Source of the DNA: Aphelocoma coerulescens
Taxonomy: Eukaryota > Chordata > Aves > Passeriformes > Corvidae
Assembly: GCF_041296385.1 (NCBI RefSeq)
Contig: NC_091016.1
Coordinates: forward strand, 12,935,497-12,999,496
Length of the DNA: 64,000 nucleotides
Direction: 5' to 3'
The notes under the pieces were generated by a model that had not been told where the DNA came from, made no database searches, and worked only from the letters and a program-made list of their open reading frames with translations. Made by a program: the position numbers and the translations under genes. Positions within the stretch are counted from its first letter, which is position 1, and every line of letters begins with the position of its first letter. This document shows, piece after piece, positions 52,076 through 64,000 of the stretch.

Positions 52076-52771
52076 CTTGAATGAAGTAGTCTAGTGGGTC
52101 TCATGCCAGTGCAATGGGTGAAGGCTTAGTTGTGGTTGCAGCACCACCGGGGATTAAGCCAATTTTCACAATGGCAGCCACACCTACGGGTTACAGATGT
52201 AAATTCTTGTCCACACAGTTCATACCTTTCTTGGCACTTTCAGCACTGTAGCTGTGTTATTCCAGTTTTGCTTCAAGGCTTCCATTGCAGCTGTGTATAC
52301 ACTTGCCATAAATCAGCTTATCTGTTCCCACTGGAGCTCTTAGCAGAGGAAAAGTGACAAGAAGGGAAAGGTAAATGTGTCTTCCATAACCCTGTGTACT
52401 TCTATGTACACTGGCTAGTAAAGGACCAGGATCATCCTGGCATAACACAGAGGAACCCACTTGTGGTTTCACCCTGGGTTTTGAGGAAACAATCCACTCT
52501 AGTCATACTGAGTAGCAGCTCCCAAAGGACAGCCTGCCATGGCCACGCTCCCTCACTCTGTTTTTATGAGAGCTTACAGATGGACATCTGTTTTAAGACA
52601 TTCTTGTGACCACAGGGACTCAGGAGGGCTTTTTTCCTCCCTGCCTGGCCATAAGATTTCCGCTGTCCTTTGGGGTCCTACCTGTGCTTTCACCAGCTTC
52701 CTGATGTGTTGCCACAGTGTACTCCATGCACAGACACCTCATGGATTACTAAAAGCAAAATCTGAACCACT
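52076..52771. other. Non-coding DNA between two CR1 remnants
   Basis: About 700 bp of moderately GC-rich sequence. Short open frames overlap on both strands with no domain. Nothing else recognised. Confidence 0.5.
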
Positions 52772-52812
52772 GAATCACAGAATGAGCTGAGTTGGAAGGG
52801 ACCCAAAGAGGA
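52772..52812 (-). mobile_element. CR1 LINE terminal scrap, antisense
   Basis: Only about 40 bp are recognisable: GAATCACAGAATGAGCTGAG followed by TTGGAAGGGACCCAAAGAG. This is the reverse complement of the CR1 3' terminus with its ATTCTGTGATTC-type end. The sequence to the right is not CR1, so the insertion is either extremely 5'-truncated or was interrupted afterwards. Confidence 0.85.
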
Positions 52813-55800
52813 GTGCAGCAGCCACACTTTTTTGCACCAATTTTCAAGGGGTGTATTTGTACTCATATTACACAATTACTTTCATCTGACTGCTCCTGCT
52901 ATGAGACCCAGGTTACTACCTGGAGACAGGACTGTACAAAGGCTCACACCAATTCTTTATTTGGCCCAATAGGTGAGGATTCCTCCTTTTGCAGTGATGG
53001 CATTAAATGGAGGCACTGAGAAACACTGCCAAAACTAACAAAGCAGTGTTAATTTAACATACCTGCTCTGTGGGACACTTGGAGCTTAATTTGGAATGTG
53101 CATCTATCTTCTTCAATGTGCTGCTGCTTAAAGTTAACCTTACATGAGGACTACACAAGGGCTGCAGGGAGGAAATGTGTTGGGCTCCGGTGCTTTTTAA
53201 CAAAATAGATTCAGGGAGATTTCATCACTTTCAAGACCCACTCTAGTAATTTCTTCCTTTCCCAGTGCCCCTCTTTCTTTCCTCTTCCCAGAATCACACT
53301 GTTAGTAAACGGTTTTCTTCCAGTATATAACATTACAAATCTATGTGTATTTTCCTTTCCTCTGCAGTTCCAGCCTCTTCTGGGGAATTAAGTTATGCAT
53401 ACTGCATGAAAATAGGACCACAGGCTGGGCCCCTACAAGCTGCTAATTGAAAACCTTGTCAGAAGTAGGAGGAAGTGGCAAGAAACTTGGCAGGCCCTCC
53501 TGCTTTTCATGCTGTACTTAGCTCTTGGTACTTATGAATGGCAGCTCTGCAGTACTTTGCAGAGGTTTACAAGTTGTGCCAGTACCATCTCTGCAATTAC
53601 AGAACAACATGTTCTTCTCTATGAGCTGAAAAACAGAAAAGAGCATTTATATTCAGAAAGCCACATCCTGTGTTTTTCATCCAGGTAATACTGCTGTTGA
53701 AATAGAAGTGAAGAAGACAGCAGACAAGACTTCACATCAAACTTATTAAACATGAGTGGCTATCAGCTACAGAAAAAGCTGATGAGGCAATATTATGCTT
53801 TGAATAAAAAAATCCATGTGCTAGATTCCTGGCAAAGATGCTCTTATTCTGGAGTAGGTAAGAAAGTGCAAGAAGGCACAGGAAAGATGTCTGGACCTGA
53901 TCTTCCAATTCTCAGTTGAACCTTGCTTTAAAACACCAACTCACATGGGAGCTGAAGAATTCAGCCCCATAAAAAATTACTACAAATCATCTGATATGAA
54001 ATGCTTCCATTATGAAAACAGGGATGATTTTGCATCTGTTAATGAGGATAATGACTAACATTCAGGCACTAGACGTGACAGCTGTCTGTATGTTTTTAGG
54101 GGCATGTATTTTTAGATGCCATTTACCTCCAAACATATTAACTACTACATTCTTTCCAAGTGCTCCAAATCTCTGAAGCTTAAGAATGCAGGTTAAATTT
54201 CTTTCTGCTTCTGCATCACTCAGTTACATCACTGTCTCATTACTTAAAAGCTCTCAGAAATCTGTTACTCAGATCCTCAGCTAAGTGCCATGGTAGAGGG
54301 AAATGGCTAATGCCAATTTGAAACAAAACAAATTTGGAATCACAGTCCACTGAAACACTGCTTAAATATAACTTCACTGCCTGCTGCTCTATTTTAACTA
54401 GTTTAATCGCTTGCTGACCAAGCAGGGCTTATAACTGCTAAGTAATATATGCTTGTACTTTCCTCCTGTTTTTCAAAACCAAAGATTTGCAACACAAACT
54501 CCAATTTTAAGACAAAAGTCACCCCATTAAATCTCAACAGATGTTTCTCAAGTTTAGAAGATTAAGAAAGATTTCAGCATCAAAAATCAAAGAAAATATT
54601 CTATGACCTCAAAAAAGGATAAATCTCAAAGCTCCAAACAAACCAAAAGTCCACTTTGACAGCTGCATCTGACTGAATTGATGAGATGCTATTGATGTTT
54701 GGATTAAACTATGCCTCTGTGATCAAGTACTCAAACATGGGATAAAAGAGGAATATATTCTTTAATCCCACCAACTAATTTTGTGTAGGCAGCAGTTGCA
54801 GAAAGCATTGGTTACAGAACAAACGTTGGAAGTGGCTTCACTTTTGCTTATTGACAAACCTATTTTTATTTCATTAATTCACCAAGTATACTACCAGCGT
54901 TTAAACTAACACAGGGAAATCTATATCAAGCACAGTATTCTCCACAAACAAATCACTGAAAATTTCAAAGTCATTAAAGGTAGAATCGATAGGATATGAT
55001 TCTGAAGGGCTAGGAAGATGCAGTGCTTAAATATAATAGAAAAATTAGATATTGATTCTTTTATATAATCTTGATAAACAAAGAAAACAACACAGGAGAT
55101 TCCAGTTCTAGTTTTATAGCATGTCTTCTCCAAAAAAGAGGAAGGGTTAGAAGACACTAAAGTCATTTGTTAATTACTGTATCTATCACTCTCTAACAGT
55201 GATAGTCACACCCTAGATCTCTAGAATAAGACAACCTGGCATGTGTTTTCCAAAACTCCTAGCAAGAGAGGAAGTGAAGCAAAGCTCCAGATGCTACATT
55301 ACTAAGAATCCAGATGGGAGAAACTCTAACACAAAACCAGCCACCTGGATACCTGGATCCTCATCTGACTACAAATGGGAAAGGGCTTTGGGGTAAGCAA
55401 CAATCTGACCTGTAATGTATAAACAGTGGCATTACATCCACTGCTGTGCTCTGGGATGCTTCCTGGGGTTCAGCCCCACTGTGAGGATAATATGTGAAGG
55501 AATGGGAATGATTTTGGCTACTTGCAGAAAGTCCAGTCCCACTGTGACACCAGATTGCACCATGAACTGTCAGCATATGAAGCCCTGCAACCTGAGCAAA
55601 CAGCTGGGTACAGCATTTTCTGGAGTGGAAAGGCCAGTGTTGAACAAAATAGATTCTCAGAACACAGGGATCCCAGATCTGCAGAAGGCAGGCACAGAGG
55701 GAGGGAAAATCCACAGGTCTTAAATTTGTGCTCCAAATAAAGCTTCCCTGCTCATGCACACAAAACAATATCTGAACTTTTTTTTTTCACTTGAGGCACT

Positions 55801-58800
55801 CAAGAATGTGATTCTGAAGTAATTTACTGGAGAATTATGTCATTTTAGGGGAACTCCCATCAGTAAATATTTACTCTGAGAATCCTTTCACTAAAATAAA
55901 GGGCAAAAATGCACCCTGATCAAAGGGATACAGAAAAGGTAGGCAGCCATTTCCAGAGCAGACTCTGTGGTGGGGGTGTGAATCCACTAAAGTGAGTGAC
56001 AAACTTGCCATTGGTTTCAAAAAGGATCAGACATCACCTCTAATTCTCTACTCTTCTGCCTCTTTTTCATTATTTCTGTTTCTCTTAGCAGCTGCTCCTT
56101 CCATACATGTAAGGAACACCTACTTTCAGATCCAGATTCACATGCACTGTTACTTTATTGTGCATGCATGAGAAGAAGAAGTAAGTTTATAATTCTGAGA
56201 ACTGTTTCGGAGAAGAGCCAAGCACCCCCAAGCTGAACCAAACTAGCCCATACATTTGGCAGGAATAGGCCCAAATTAACCAACAGCAGCTGCCTTGCAC
56301 TCGAGAGATGTGGCAAAAGTGACAAACGATAACATGAACCATAAAAGTGAAGAATGAAAATAACAGATGGTGTCTTTGCCTGACTTAGAAACCTAAAAAA
56401 CGTGTATTCTCAGCTTCAAGGGAGTCTAGACTCTCTATCATTTCTTCAAGCACAGTTAGATGCACATTTGCAGGAAGAGGTTGGGTGTAAACAAAACTTT
56501 ATCTTGCTATCGGTTTAGTCTGTCTTTCCAGTCACATGATCCTCAAAGGATGCAAAACCACACAATAATATGACTGGAAAACACCAGATGAAAAAACTGT
56601 ATGTGGTAATATGCTATTTACATAAAAGTATTATGTTTCTATGTTGTAGAAAAATACATAGAGTATTGGCAAAAAGTTTGACCTATTTCTGGTTTTGGAT
56701 TTTTTTTTTATTATTTTCAGTTGGGTAAAATAAATATTTGCAATTTTTCTTCAAAGACTTTTTAACTCACAAATAGATCTTATTAGAAGCTTATGCTTCC
56801 AGAATCATAAATATGAAACCAAGAAACACCAGTGGTTATGATTTATATAGCTGGTCTGTGACTATTATGCAAAAACAGGTTTTACCATGACAATTATACT
56901 TAGGTAATTCTGACAGTTTTCTTTGTGTTGCTAAGGAATTCTGTAAACAAAACCCAACAAAACCACAGAGTACTTCAATAGCAGTGACAAAATTTTGTAG
57001 CCACAATACTGAGAATATGGTCTAATTATTCTATAAACACACTTTGATTTGTTTACTTCAGAGTCAAATTAACTTCAAATATGTACCAACAGTCACTGAT
57101 TTGATACGGTATACAATGCTGCCAGTGAGTGCTTTCATTGTGGTGTGTGTAAATCTATCTCTTTTTAAAATGAGTTCATTTCTGAAAGCGTCTCTGCTGT
57201 ACATTGTGAATACTAAACAGGGAAACACATATGCAACTTATTTAAAAGAAAATTATTTCCAATTAATTTTGCTATGATCCAGCATGTTTTGGCTCCATTT
57301 TATTTTTCCTTTTGCACAGTAGAAGGAATATTTTTTTAGAAATATTAATAACTCATGGCGTAGAGAAACAAATTATAATCTTACTGGGGAAAAATGAGCT
57401 AAACTAACCACATCTCTATCCATGCAGTTGCCCTGAACCAGTAGTTGTGCCACTTTAAAAGAAAGACAGAACTTTGACTATTATAACTAATCTACAAAAC
57501 TGGGGCAAGATCAAGTTTTTTGAGCAGTTGCAAAGAACACAGATCCTGAAGAGATGCACTAAAAAGAAAATGATTGCACTGTGGTTTTCATTTTTTTACA
57601 GTATTTACCTAAACTATACTCCAGGGAAAACATCGATGGCTTACAAAAATACTCTGATGTGGGATTTTTGTCCTTTTTAGGGAGCTCTTTTCAGGGGTTG
57701 CTGTATACCATGACCATCAGTGGTGGCAAGTAACAAATTCAGTAATGGCCACTGCTACTCTGCACAAATGAGTTTGTGCCCACCACAGCTTAGAAAACCC
57801 TGGTTTGTATCATAAAGTGCCGTTCACAGAGAAGGCTCCTCAAATGGCTTATAAGCTCTGCACCATATAGACAGGTCAGAAGCCCCTCCCACTGAAACAA
57901 GGCCAGCTCAGGAGAGAGGGAGGCTGCCAAATGGCATCTGTAAAACTAAGATAATTAAGCAGAAAAAAGAAAGCTTGTTAGTCCCACATTCTGCCCGTGT
58001 CAGAATGTAAATGGGCAGCTGTTTCTGTCCATTTACCCAAGCAGTATGGGAGGTGTGACATTATCCAGTGGACAAATACTGCTGAGGTTACTTCAGCCCT
58101 CTGGTCTCTACATAAGCACTTGCTGAGGTGTCTTGCTCCTGTTCTTCTATGAAACACTTTAGGACCTCACAGGGATCCCAGTGACTGGGTATTGTGGGAA
58201 GGATTTGGTCCCAGGGTGCTAATGCGTGTGCAGTATAATCATTAACAAGACTCCACAGCGGGCTCCAGTGTTTCCAGCAGTGCACCTCAAATGGCACTGA
58301 GCAGGGACACAAGGACTTGTGCCCTTTAAAGGACTAAAATTGCCAGGAAGAAAATACTGGATTTACTGTCATTAAGCTGCAGAAATCTAGGGACTTGTGG
58401 AGAACTTGGAGTTTTAATTCTTGTGAAGTAGAAATTGTGGAAATTAACAATGAAGTTGTGGAAATTAGAGGTTATTATTACAAAGCCTCTATTTAAGGGA
58501 TAATGTTCTTGGCAGAGAAATATACAAGGCAGTAAATTGCATTAGTAGGTGATTATATTCCCAAAGCAAAAATTGCAGTGATGGCTGAATAAGTAACCAC
58601 AAACACCATTATACAACAAGGGAAAGGATAAAAGCCACAACACTGTGCCTTCTAAAAATATTTTATAAACACACATTATTTCCATCCATTACTAGTGCAT
58701 TTCAGAGTATTGTGTTTCACTGTTCTTAGTCTTTCCATATTTACCTGAGTAGAACAGATAAAGTCTAAAGGAATTCAATTCATAGGTGGGCCTTGGACAC

Positions 58801-60387
58801 CTGACCCATCTGATGTGCATTGGTAAGGATATACAGACAGTTTGTAGATCAAGTTCATGGGCAGGGAAACATTTTCAGCTTCTCCACAAGCACAAGCATA
58901 TAATAAGAAATCAAGGGGAAAGGACCATCTTCCCAGAAATCTGTGGTCCAACCCTCTGGGGGTGCTTCCACTCGTAAAGATAATCCCTACTCTAGGACTG
59001 TGCCCTAGGTCAGCCCCTCAGGCTGACTGGGGTGTGGAGAGCAAATCCCTCCTCCTCATCCTTAGTTCTCATTTCTCAGAAAAAAAATCTCTCCTTCCTC
59101 CCACTTATTCAGGGTGAATTTCATCCAAGAGAAATAACTCTCCCATCACACAGCCCACATGGTTAGCTGAAGCAAAGCAAACTAAGAAAATACAGCAAGA
59201 GCTGTATCTTCATCTTTCCTGTACTTCATACTCTGCATCTCAGGGCTCTGATGGCTCTTCAGCTATTCCAAGACTGCTAAGGATTCTCTTTTCTCCCTCA
59301 TTATGTATGGCTGAAAATTTGTAACAGTTTCACCAGCCATGAGCCTCACTGCCATTTTTCCTGCCACTGTCACGTCACTGTAAGCCTGCTTTATGTGTAT
59401 GGAGCATGCACTAACCTCAGGCTACACTTCAACTCACTTGGAAATGAGAAAAGGATGCAACATGCCATCGTTTTGTGCGAGTTGACAAGAAAATTCTTCC
59501 TCTCCTACCATTTGCACTGACTGCCAGTAGGTTTCCACGAGGGGGAGGTGTAATGGAGCTGGTTTTGCCCTATAAATCTCTGCTTAGCTTGCAGTCTATC
59601 TACCTGGCAGTCTATCTACCTACGCTGTTTCCAGAAAAGGGAGGGGGGTGTTGGAGCCTCTGCAAAGACCAGTTTAAAGCTCAGGAAGACAAAGTTCTCT
59701 GGCCAGCTTAAACAGGCAATACAGGGAGAAGGATTCCTCCAAGGAACTGGTGAAAACTGTTACTTTCTGAAGTCAGGTGCCTGGAATGAGGATCTATCCC
59801 AGCTTCCAGAGTTTGGGTTCCCTACAGTAGAGTTATCCTCTGTGAACATGCATCTGAAAACAGTGACAGGGTTACACGGGGTGCGCACAAAAATTCTCTG
59901 GCCCCACCTCCACCATTAACCTCTCTCTAGCTGATTAAACAACTTCAGGAGAATGCTCCAAAGTGTCTTCTGGTATGGTTTTATGGATGCAAAAAGTAAA
60001 GGGCAGACGTGCTGGGGGTCTGGCATGTTTTACCTCAGCTGGCTTGGCTGAGGAGAGACCTGAACAGTCTGTTAGAAAGAAACCTTCAGACTCAGCCTAT
60101 CAAGAAGACGCAGAGCGGGTCCCCAGCTTCAGTAAGTGGCAGCTGCAACACTTCCTGCAGGAACAGCAGAAATACACTGCACCAGGTGATGTGGTCACCT
60201 GTACCGAGTAACAACAGGATTTGAGGGCTTAGACTTTCTTCTTCATACTCTTGAGGGGGGATTTTCAGATTTGTCGGGCTTGTAGGTGATCTGAAATGTG
60301 TGTTAGAGTGCAATTTAGTTAAAGTGAAATGAATTTTAAAGAGCCTAATTCTTCATATTTCTATTGACTGTGCTGTAAACATTCAGG
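52813..60387. other. Non-coding DNA, nothing recognised apart from small tandem repeats
   Basis: About 7.6 kb without a supportable gene. A perfect-to-near-perfect 16-bp tandem duplication (GCAGTCTATCTACCTG, then the same with a final A) lies at 59591-59622, and a short GTGGAAATTA duplication at about 58436-58467. Overlapping opposite-strand open frames at 55361-55768 are in moderately GC-rich DNA and show no domain. Confidence 0.55.
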
Positions 60388-60740
60388 TACTTGTTTGAAT
60401 GTTTCCAGGGTTGGGGCATCTATCACCTCCCTAGACAACCCCCTTTAGTTGGGGTTAGGGCTAGGGTTAGGGCTTTAGTGTTTCACCACCCTCATCATAA
60501 AAAATTTCTTCCTTATATCTAGTCTAAATCTAGCCTCTTTAAAACTATTACCCCTTGTCCTATCATAACAGGCCCTACTAAAAAGTTTGTCTCCATCTTT
60601 CTCATAAGCCCCCTCTAAGTATTGAAACGCCTGCCACAATAAGGTGTCCCCAGGGCCTTGTCTTCCCAGGGTGAATCACCCCAAATCTCTCGACCTGTCC
60701 CCATTGGAGAGGTGTCCAGTTCTTTGATTAATGGATGCAC
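60388..60740 (-). mobile_element. CR1 LINE fragment with a telomere-type insertion, antisense
   Basis: The antisense CR1 ORF2 C-terminal region and start of the 3' region are visible: GAATGTTTCCAGGGTTGGGG, CATCTATCACCTCCCTAGAC, then after an insertion GTGTTTCACCACCCTCATCA, AATTTCTTCCTTATATCTAG, CCTTGTCCTATCATAACAGG and CCCAGGGTGAATCACCCC. The extreme 3' end is missing, so the copy is truncated at both sides. It is dead and many substitutions suggest it is old. The insertion at 60449-60478 is described separately. Confidence 0.92.
60449..60472 (+). repeat. Short interstitial telomeric repeat inside CR1
   Basis: Exactly four hexamers lie in phase: TTGGGG, TTAGGG, CTAGGG and TTAGGG. They are flanked on the left by CTTTAG (60443-60448) and on the right by the same CTTTAG (60473-60478). 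Against the CR1 pattern I know for this region, removing the 24 bp plus one CTTTAG copy restores a gap-free CR1 reading of eight bases between GACAACC and TGTTTCACC. This is the footprint expected if telomeric DNA was added during repair of a staggered break. Confidence 0.8.
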
Positions 60741-62120
60741 TGATCTGCACTCCTTACCTCTGCAAATGAGCCCATAAAAAGCCAGAATTTTCATCTTTTA
60801 GTTATGCGGCTGATTTCTTACTTCTCAAGGTGAAACAGAAACAACTCTGTTCTTCTCTTAGCAGACCAGAACACTTCTTTGTACCCAAGCTCCCCATAGT
60901 AACTGTTGCACAAGAACAACAGGCTCTGCTAGTTTGGTCTTTACAACTTCTAGTAGTACCTTCAAAACCTCTACACCGAAACAACAAAGCTATTGCTACA
61001 AAAGTAAATTGAAACTTTATTATTTGTTCCTCTAGGAGCCTTTCTGAGAAGTCTGGTTGATTTTCAAGTATTATTTGCTAACTCAAAAAACTGGTCATTG
61101 GCTGACAAACTCATCTGGCTTTACCTTTAGCGGTTTAGGGACCATGTATTATTATTCCTTTTGCAGACAGAGTTCTAACACTGGGAAAAAACATCTGGAT
61201 TGTTTTCAACTCTCACAGCTGCTTGCAAAGCTTTGGACACAACAGCAGCAGTATTAAGTGAGCAACAGTCACTACAAGGGTTGGAGTTGGTCCCTTGTCA
61301 ATAAGGATGCATTTTTACCTATTAATGGGTTTCCAGGCCTTAAAATCTGAATCAGATCTATCTCTGTTACCTGAGAACTGAAGAAAAGCAAAACCAAATC
61401 CAGAGTAAACCTGTTAGGAGGAAGATCAACAAAAGTACCTGAAAGTAATGTAAGTGTTTAGAATGGTTTTTAAATAATTTTCTTTAGACTTTTTACTTAT
61501 CATAAAAGCCTACAAAAAGATATAAGGAAAAAGGAACTTCTTGCAGTGCCTTCTTTCTTAAATATGTACATCACAGAGGCGTTACCAGCTTGTTTAATTG
61601 GCCTAGCAACCTACCCACCAAACCAAGTTTCCCTAAACTGCTAAACTACCACAGCCCTTTTGAGTGAGTCTAACTCAAGACATTTTTGCCTTTTTTAATA
61701 TGTCTCAAGGATAATTGAAACTTTTTTTTCAAAGCTATGGTCCTACAAGTGTAGGACAAATACCAGCAGCATTGACAGCTACCCTGCCAGGATTGTGTGC
61801 AAGAACAAAAGGCTGGGGATTTCTAGCACATGCATTTGGTGTGTCAGACATTTCATGGAGTGCTGTAAACCCTCAGTGTAGGCTTTGAATTTGTGTATAT
61901 TGGCCATAAGCAAACACATTTCTGGTGGACTCCTCTGCTCACAGAGGCCTCACAGTGTCACTCGTCTCCATGCAGGCTGACCAAACTGGCTTTATGTATA
62001 CGCTGCGTCGGGTTGTGTATCTGCTGAAAGTCACCCCAAGGAAAAATAAATAAGCAGATATCACAGTTCTGTCTGTTCTTTTATCCTTAGACCAGATACA
62101 TTCAGGACACAGAATATGCC

Positions 62121-62121
<1 letters not shown>
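60741..62121. other. Non-coding DNA, nothing recognised
   Basis: About 1.4 kb with short frames only. It ends at a long A run, so part of it could be a retroposed sequence, but I see no recognisable transcript body or matching flanking duplication. Confidence 0.5.

Positions 62122-62158
<37 letters not shown>
62122..62158 (+). repeat. Poly(A) tract of 37 A residues
   Basis: This is an uninterrupted run of 37 A. CR1 elements do not end in poly(A), so it is not a CR1 tail. It may be the tail of a processed pseudogene on the plus strand or a slippage-expanded mononucleotide repeat. Its purity suggests it is recent or unstable. Confidence 0.95.
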
Positions 62159-62161
<3 letters not shown>

Positions 62162-64000
62162 TGAAAAATTGTTTAAAATACTGACCCCCTTACCATGATA
62201 ATGAAGTTTTCTCCTCACTTCACTCTGATGTCTTCCACTTTAAAGAGCATATTCCATTGCTATCAATGCACTAGGCAGTAATACACCTTCCAAATCAGCT
62301 AATGCCAGCTGATGGTGCAGATAAAAGACCTAAAAAACACCCAGTATGTTAAATTGCACTGGGAGTTGTTGGGAGAATTGCTGCAGATTACTGTCCTGAG
62401 ATTCAGAAAGGGAAAAAAACCACCACCACGAGTAACAGGTAAGGATTTCTATTTCTGCACCTTCAGTAGAGCAATTTGTAGCTGACAGGATCTGACAAGC
62501 ATCCCACTAGAAAAAATTACTTCCACAGATGAGCTTCAAACCCATGGGATCATCAAGACAGGGGATGGGGAGAAGGCTGTGGGTAGGGGGAAAGCAGGAA
62601 GTTCTCTGCTCATTGAAGTGCAGTCAGATGCAATAAATATCAGCAACTGTGCATTGACAAACCATCCTGCCAAGGTCTGCAGCTCAGACGAAACCAGGAA
62701 TAATGCTCTTCATTCAGCATATTCTTAATTCCTGAAAGAGCACTGTGGACTGTCCTGTTCCTGCCCTGTCCTGCTGATGTACTCTGGGCATACATCAGTG
62801 CTAACAGATCCTTCCATCTCTGCAAACTGAGATCTGGTTTAAAACTGATTCCTGATCTCCCTCTAACAGGAGGAAAAAAGTCTTTCTGAAATCAAGAGCA
62901 TCCTGACTCAGTTCTGGACAGATGAGTTCCTAGAATTTCCCCAAGATCTTTTTCTTCTCTGCCTGCTCCTGTGTGTGAACCAAAGCTTGGGAGGGTGAGG
63001 TGCTCATAGCAGAGGGCTAGGAAAATGGCCATTCAGTAGCAAGGAAGGCAAAACATAAAGGGTAATTGAGAAAACATGGTGGGTATATGCTAATGAAAAA
63101 TCCCCAAGATGATTTATTGTTGCTTTATACAAGGCTCACAAAACTATCCATAAGACTACAAAACTATCCCAAATGCTGAAGGAGCCACTTACACCATCTT
63201 GGATCACAGCAGGAAACATGGCAGGAAACAGCCTTCCACATTCAGTTCAGGAGCAATTCATTAGATGTAGAGTATTTGTGGGATGAGCTCTCCCTGAGAA
63301 GACACTGAGATAGGAAGCCAAGCACAAAGAACAGGAGAAACAGAATCTGATCTTCCCAGAAAATCCTGTTATGCAATGCTGTTAGCAGAGGCTTAAGACA
63401 ACAAGCTGACCTTCTGGGTAACCTGCATCGGTGCTCAGGCTCAATGGATCATTCAGTCACTATGACTCACTCACTCACTCACGCACTCACTACCAAATCT
63501 CACTACATCCAGTTCAACACCTAACCACCAAAACAACGCACAGCACATCCCATCAAATACCCCCAAACTACTGCAGAGAGGGACAACAGCAAAGAAAAAT
63601 ATGTTCACTAACTCTAGTGTCTTAAGCTCATGGGGAACTCATCTTTCTCCTATTCCCTCCATTTCTGGCTCCATATCATGCATGAAATCAGTCTTTCAGA
63701 ACAGAGACTAAAGAAAAGGTCTTATGGTACCATCTCCATAAGAGGCTTGGTGGGAAATAGAATACCACCAAATAAAAGTATAAAGTATAAAATAAAAGTA
63801 TAACAGCAGAGAAGGGAGCAGACAAATGGGCATAAGCAAAATAGGGGGTAAGGACCAGGGAGAAAACACACAGAAGAATCTTTCTGTCCTTCAGATACAA
63901 GGAATAAGAAGTTAAATTTCAATGCTCCTCTACAGTAACATTTACATAGATACCTTCAAGGCAGATATGGAATTATCAACAAAAAGGTAGCTCCAAGGTG
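62159..64000. other. Non-coding DNA with a small (ACTC)n repeat
   Basis: No gene recognised to the end of the window. An (ACTC)n tract with one ACGC interruption lies at 63465-63490, and AAAAGTATA-type near-tandem words occur at about 63774-63802. Overlapping minus-strand frames at 63688-63922 are hydrophobic only because the plus strand is A-rich. Confidence 0.55.

Noticed and set aside
55361..55768. Minus-strand frame of 135 codons with overlapping plus-strand frames
   Set aside because: Frames are open on both strands at once, with no domain and no exon-like boundaries, as expected by chance in moderately GC-rich DNA.
60449..60472. Proximity to a chromosome end
   Set aside because: Only four hexamers sit inside a transposon with duplicated flanks, which indicates an internal repair event rather than a telomere or subtelomere.

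Overview
This window looks like non-coding vertebrate nuclear DNA, most probably from a bird. The evidence is sparse, minus-strand CR1 (chicken-repeat-1 type) LINE fragments, including left ends that read as the reverse complement of the avian CR1 3' end (about 14602, 16857, 42567, 51977 and 52772). I see no Alu/B1-type SINEs or L1, overall repeat density is low, and open frames are short with frequent stops. A crocodilian or turtle source cannot be excluded by eye. I found no convincing protein-coding gene, tRNA, rRNA or known small RNA. The DNA is either an intergenic desert or a very long intron. None of the longer open frames (up to 164 codons) shows a recognisable domain.

Layout. Positions 1-13.4 kb are mostly featureless AT-rich DNA, with one GC-richer patch at 2.8-3.7 kb. 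A 120-bp A-rich/(AAACC)n tract lies at 13.4 kb, a long CR1 fragment at 14.6-15.2 kb and a short one at 16.86 kb. From 17 to 36.8 kb there is little except simple repeats and a diverged duplication of about 300-bp period at 31.85/32.15 kb. At 36.8-37.4 kb two arms of about 115 bp form an inverted repeat. From 45 to 60 kb the DNA is again unremarkable, apart from CR1 3' ends at 52.0 and 52.8 kb and an AT-rich stretch at 48.5-49.2 kb that could be a conserved non-coding element. A CR1 fragment at 60.4-60.7 kb carries four telomere-type hexamers between 6-bp duplicated flanks. A run of 37 A residues lies at 62.1 kb.

The standout is 40.3-45.0 kb, a composite repeat cluster. It has three arrays of one 23-bp minisatellite unit: ten units in exact register at 40348-40577 (+), about fourteen at 42016-42342 (+) and about twenty-six at 43030-43621 in the opposite orientation. 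It also has at least seven copies of a second monomer of about 75 bp. Five lie between the two facing arrays, one follows the first array and one is inverted at 44.36 kb. In addition there is a direct duplication of about 550 bp (41090-41640 and 44458-45030). The second and third arrays, with their outer flanks, form a large inverted repeat around a spacer of about 690 bp. Beside it, 43700-44137 holds a reading frame with one internal TGA, a hydrophobic C-terminus and an AATAAA ten bases after the stop. I do not recognise this cluster as any named family.
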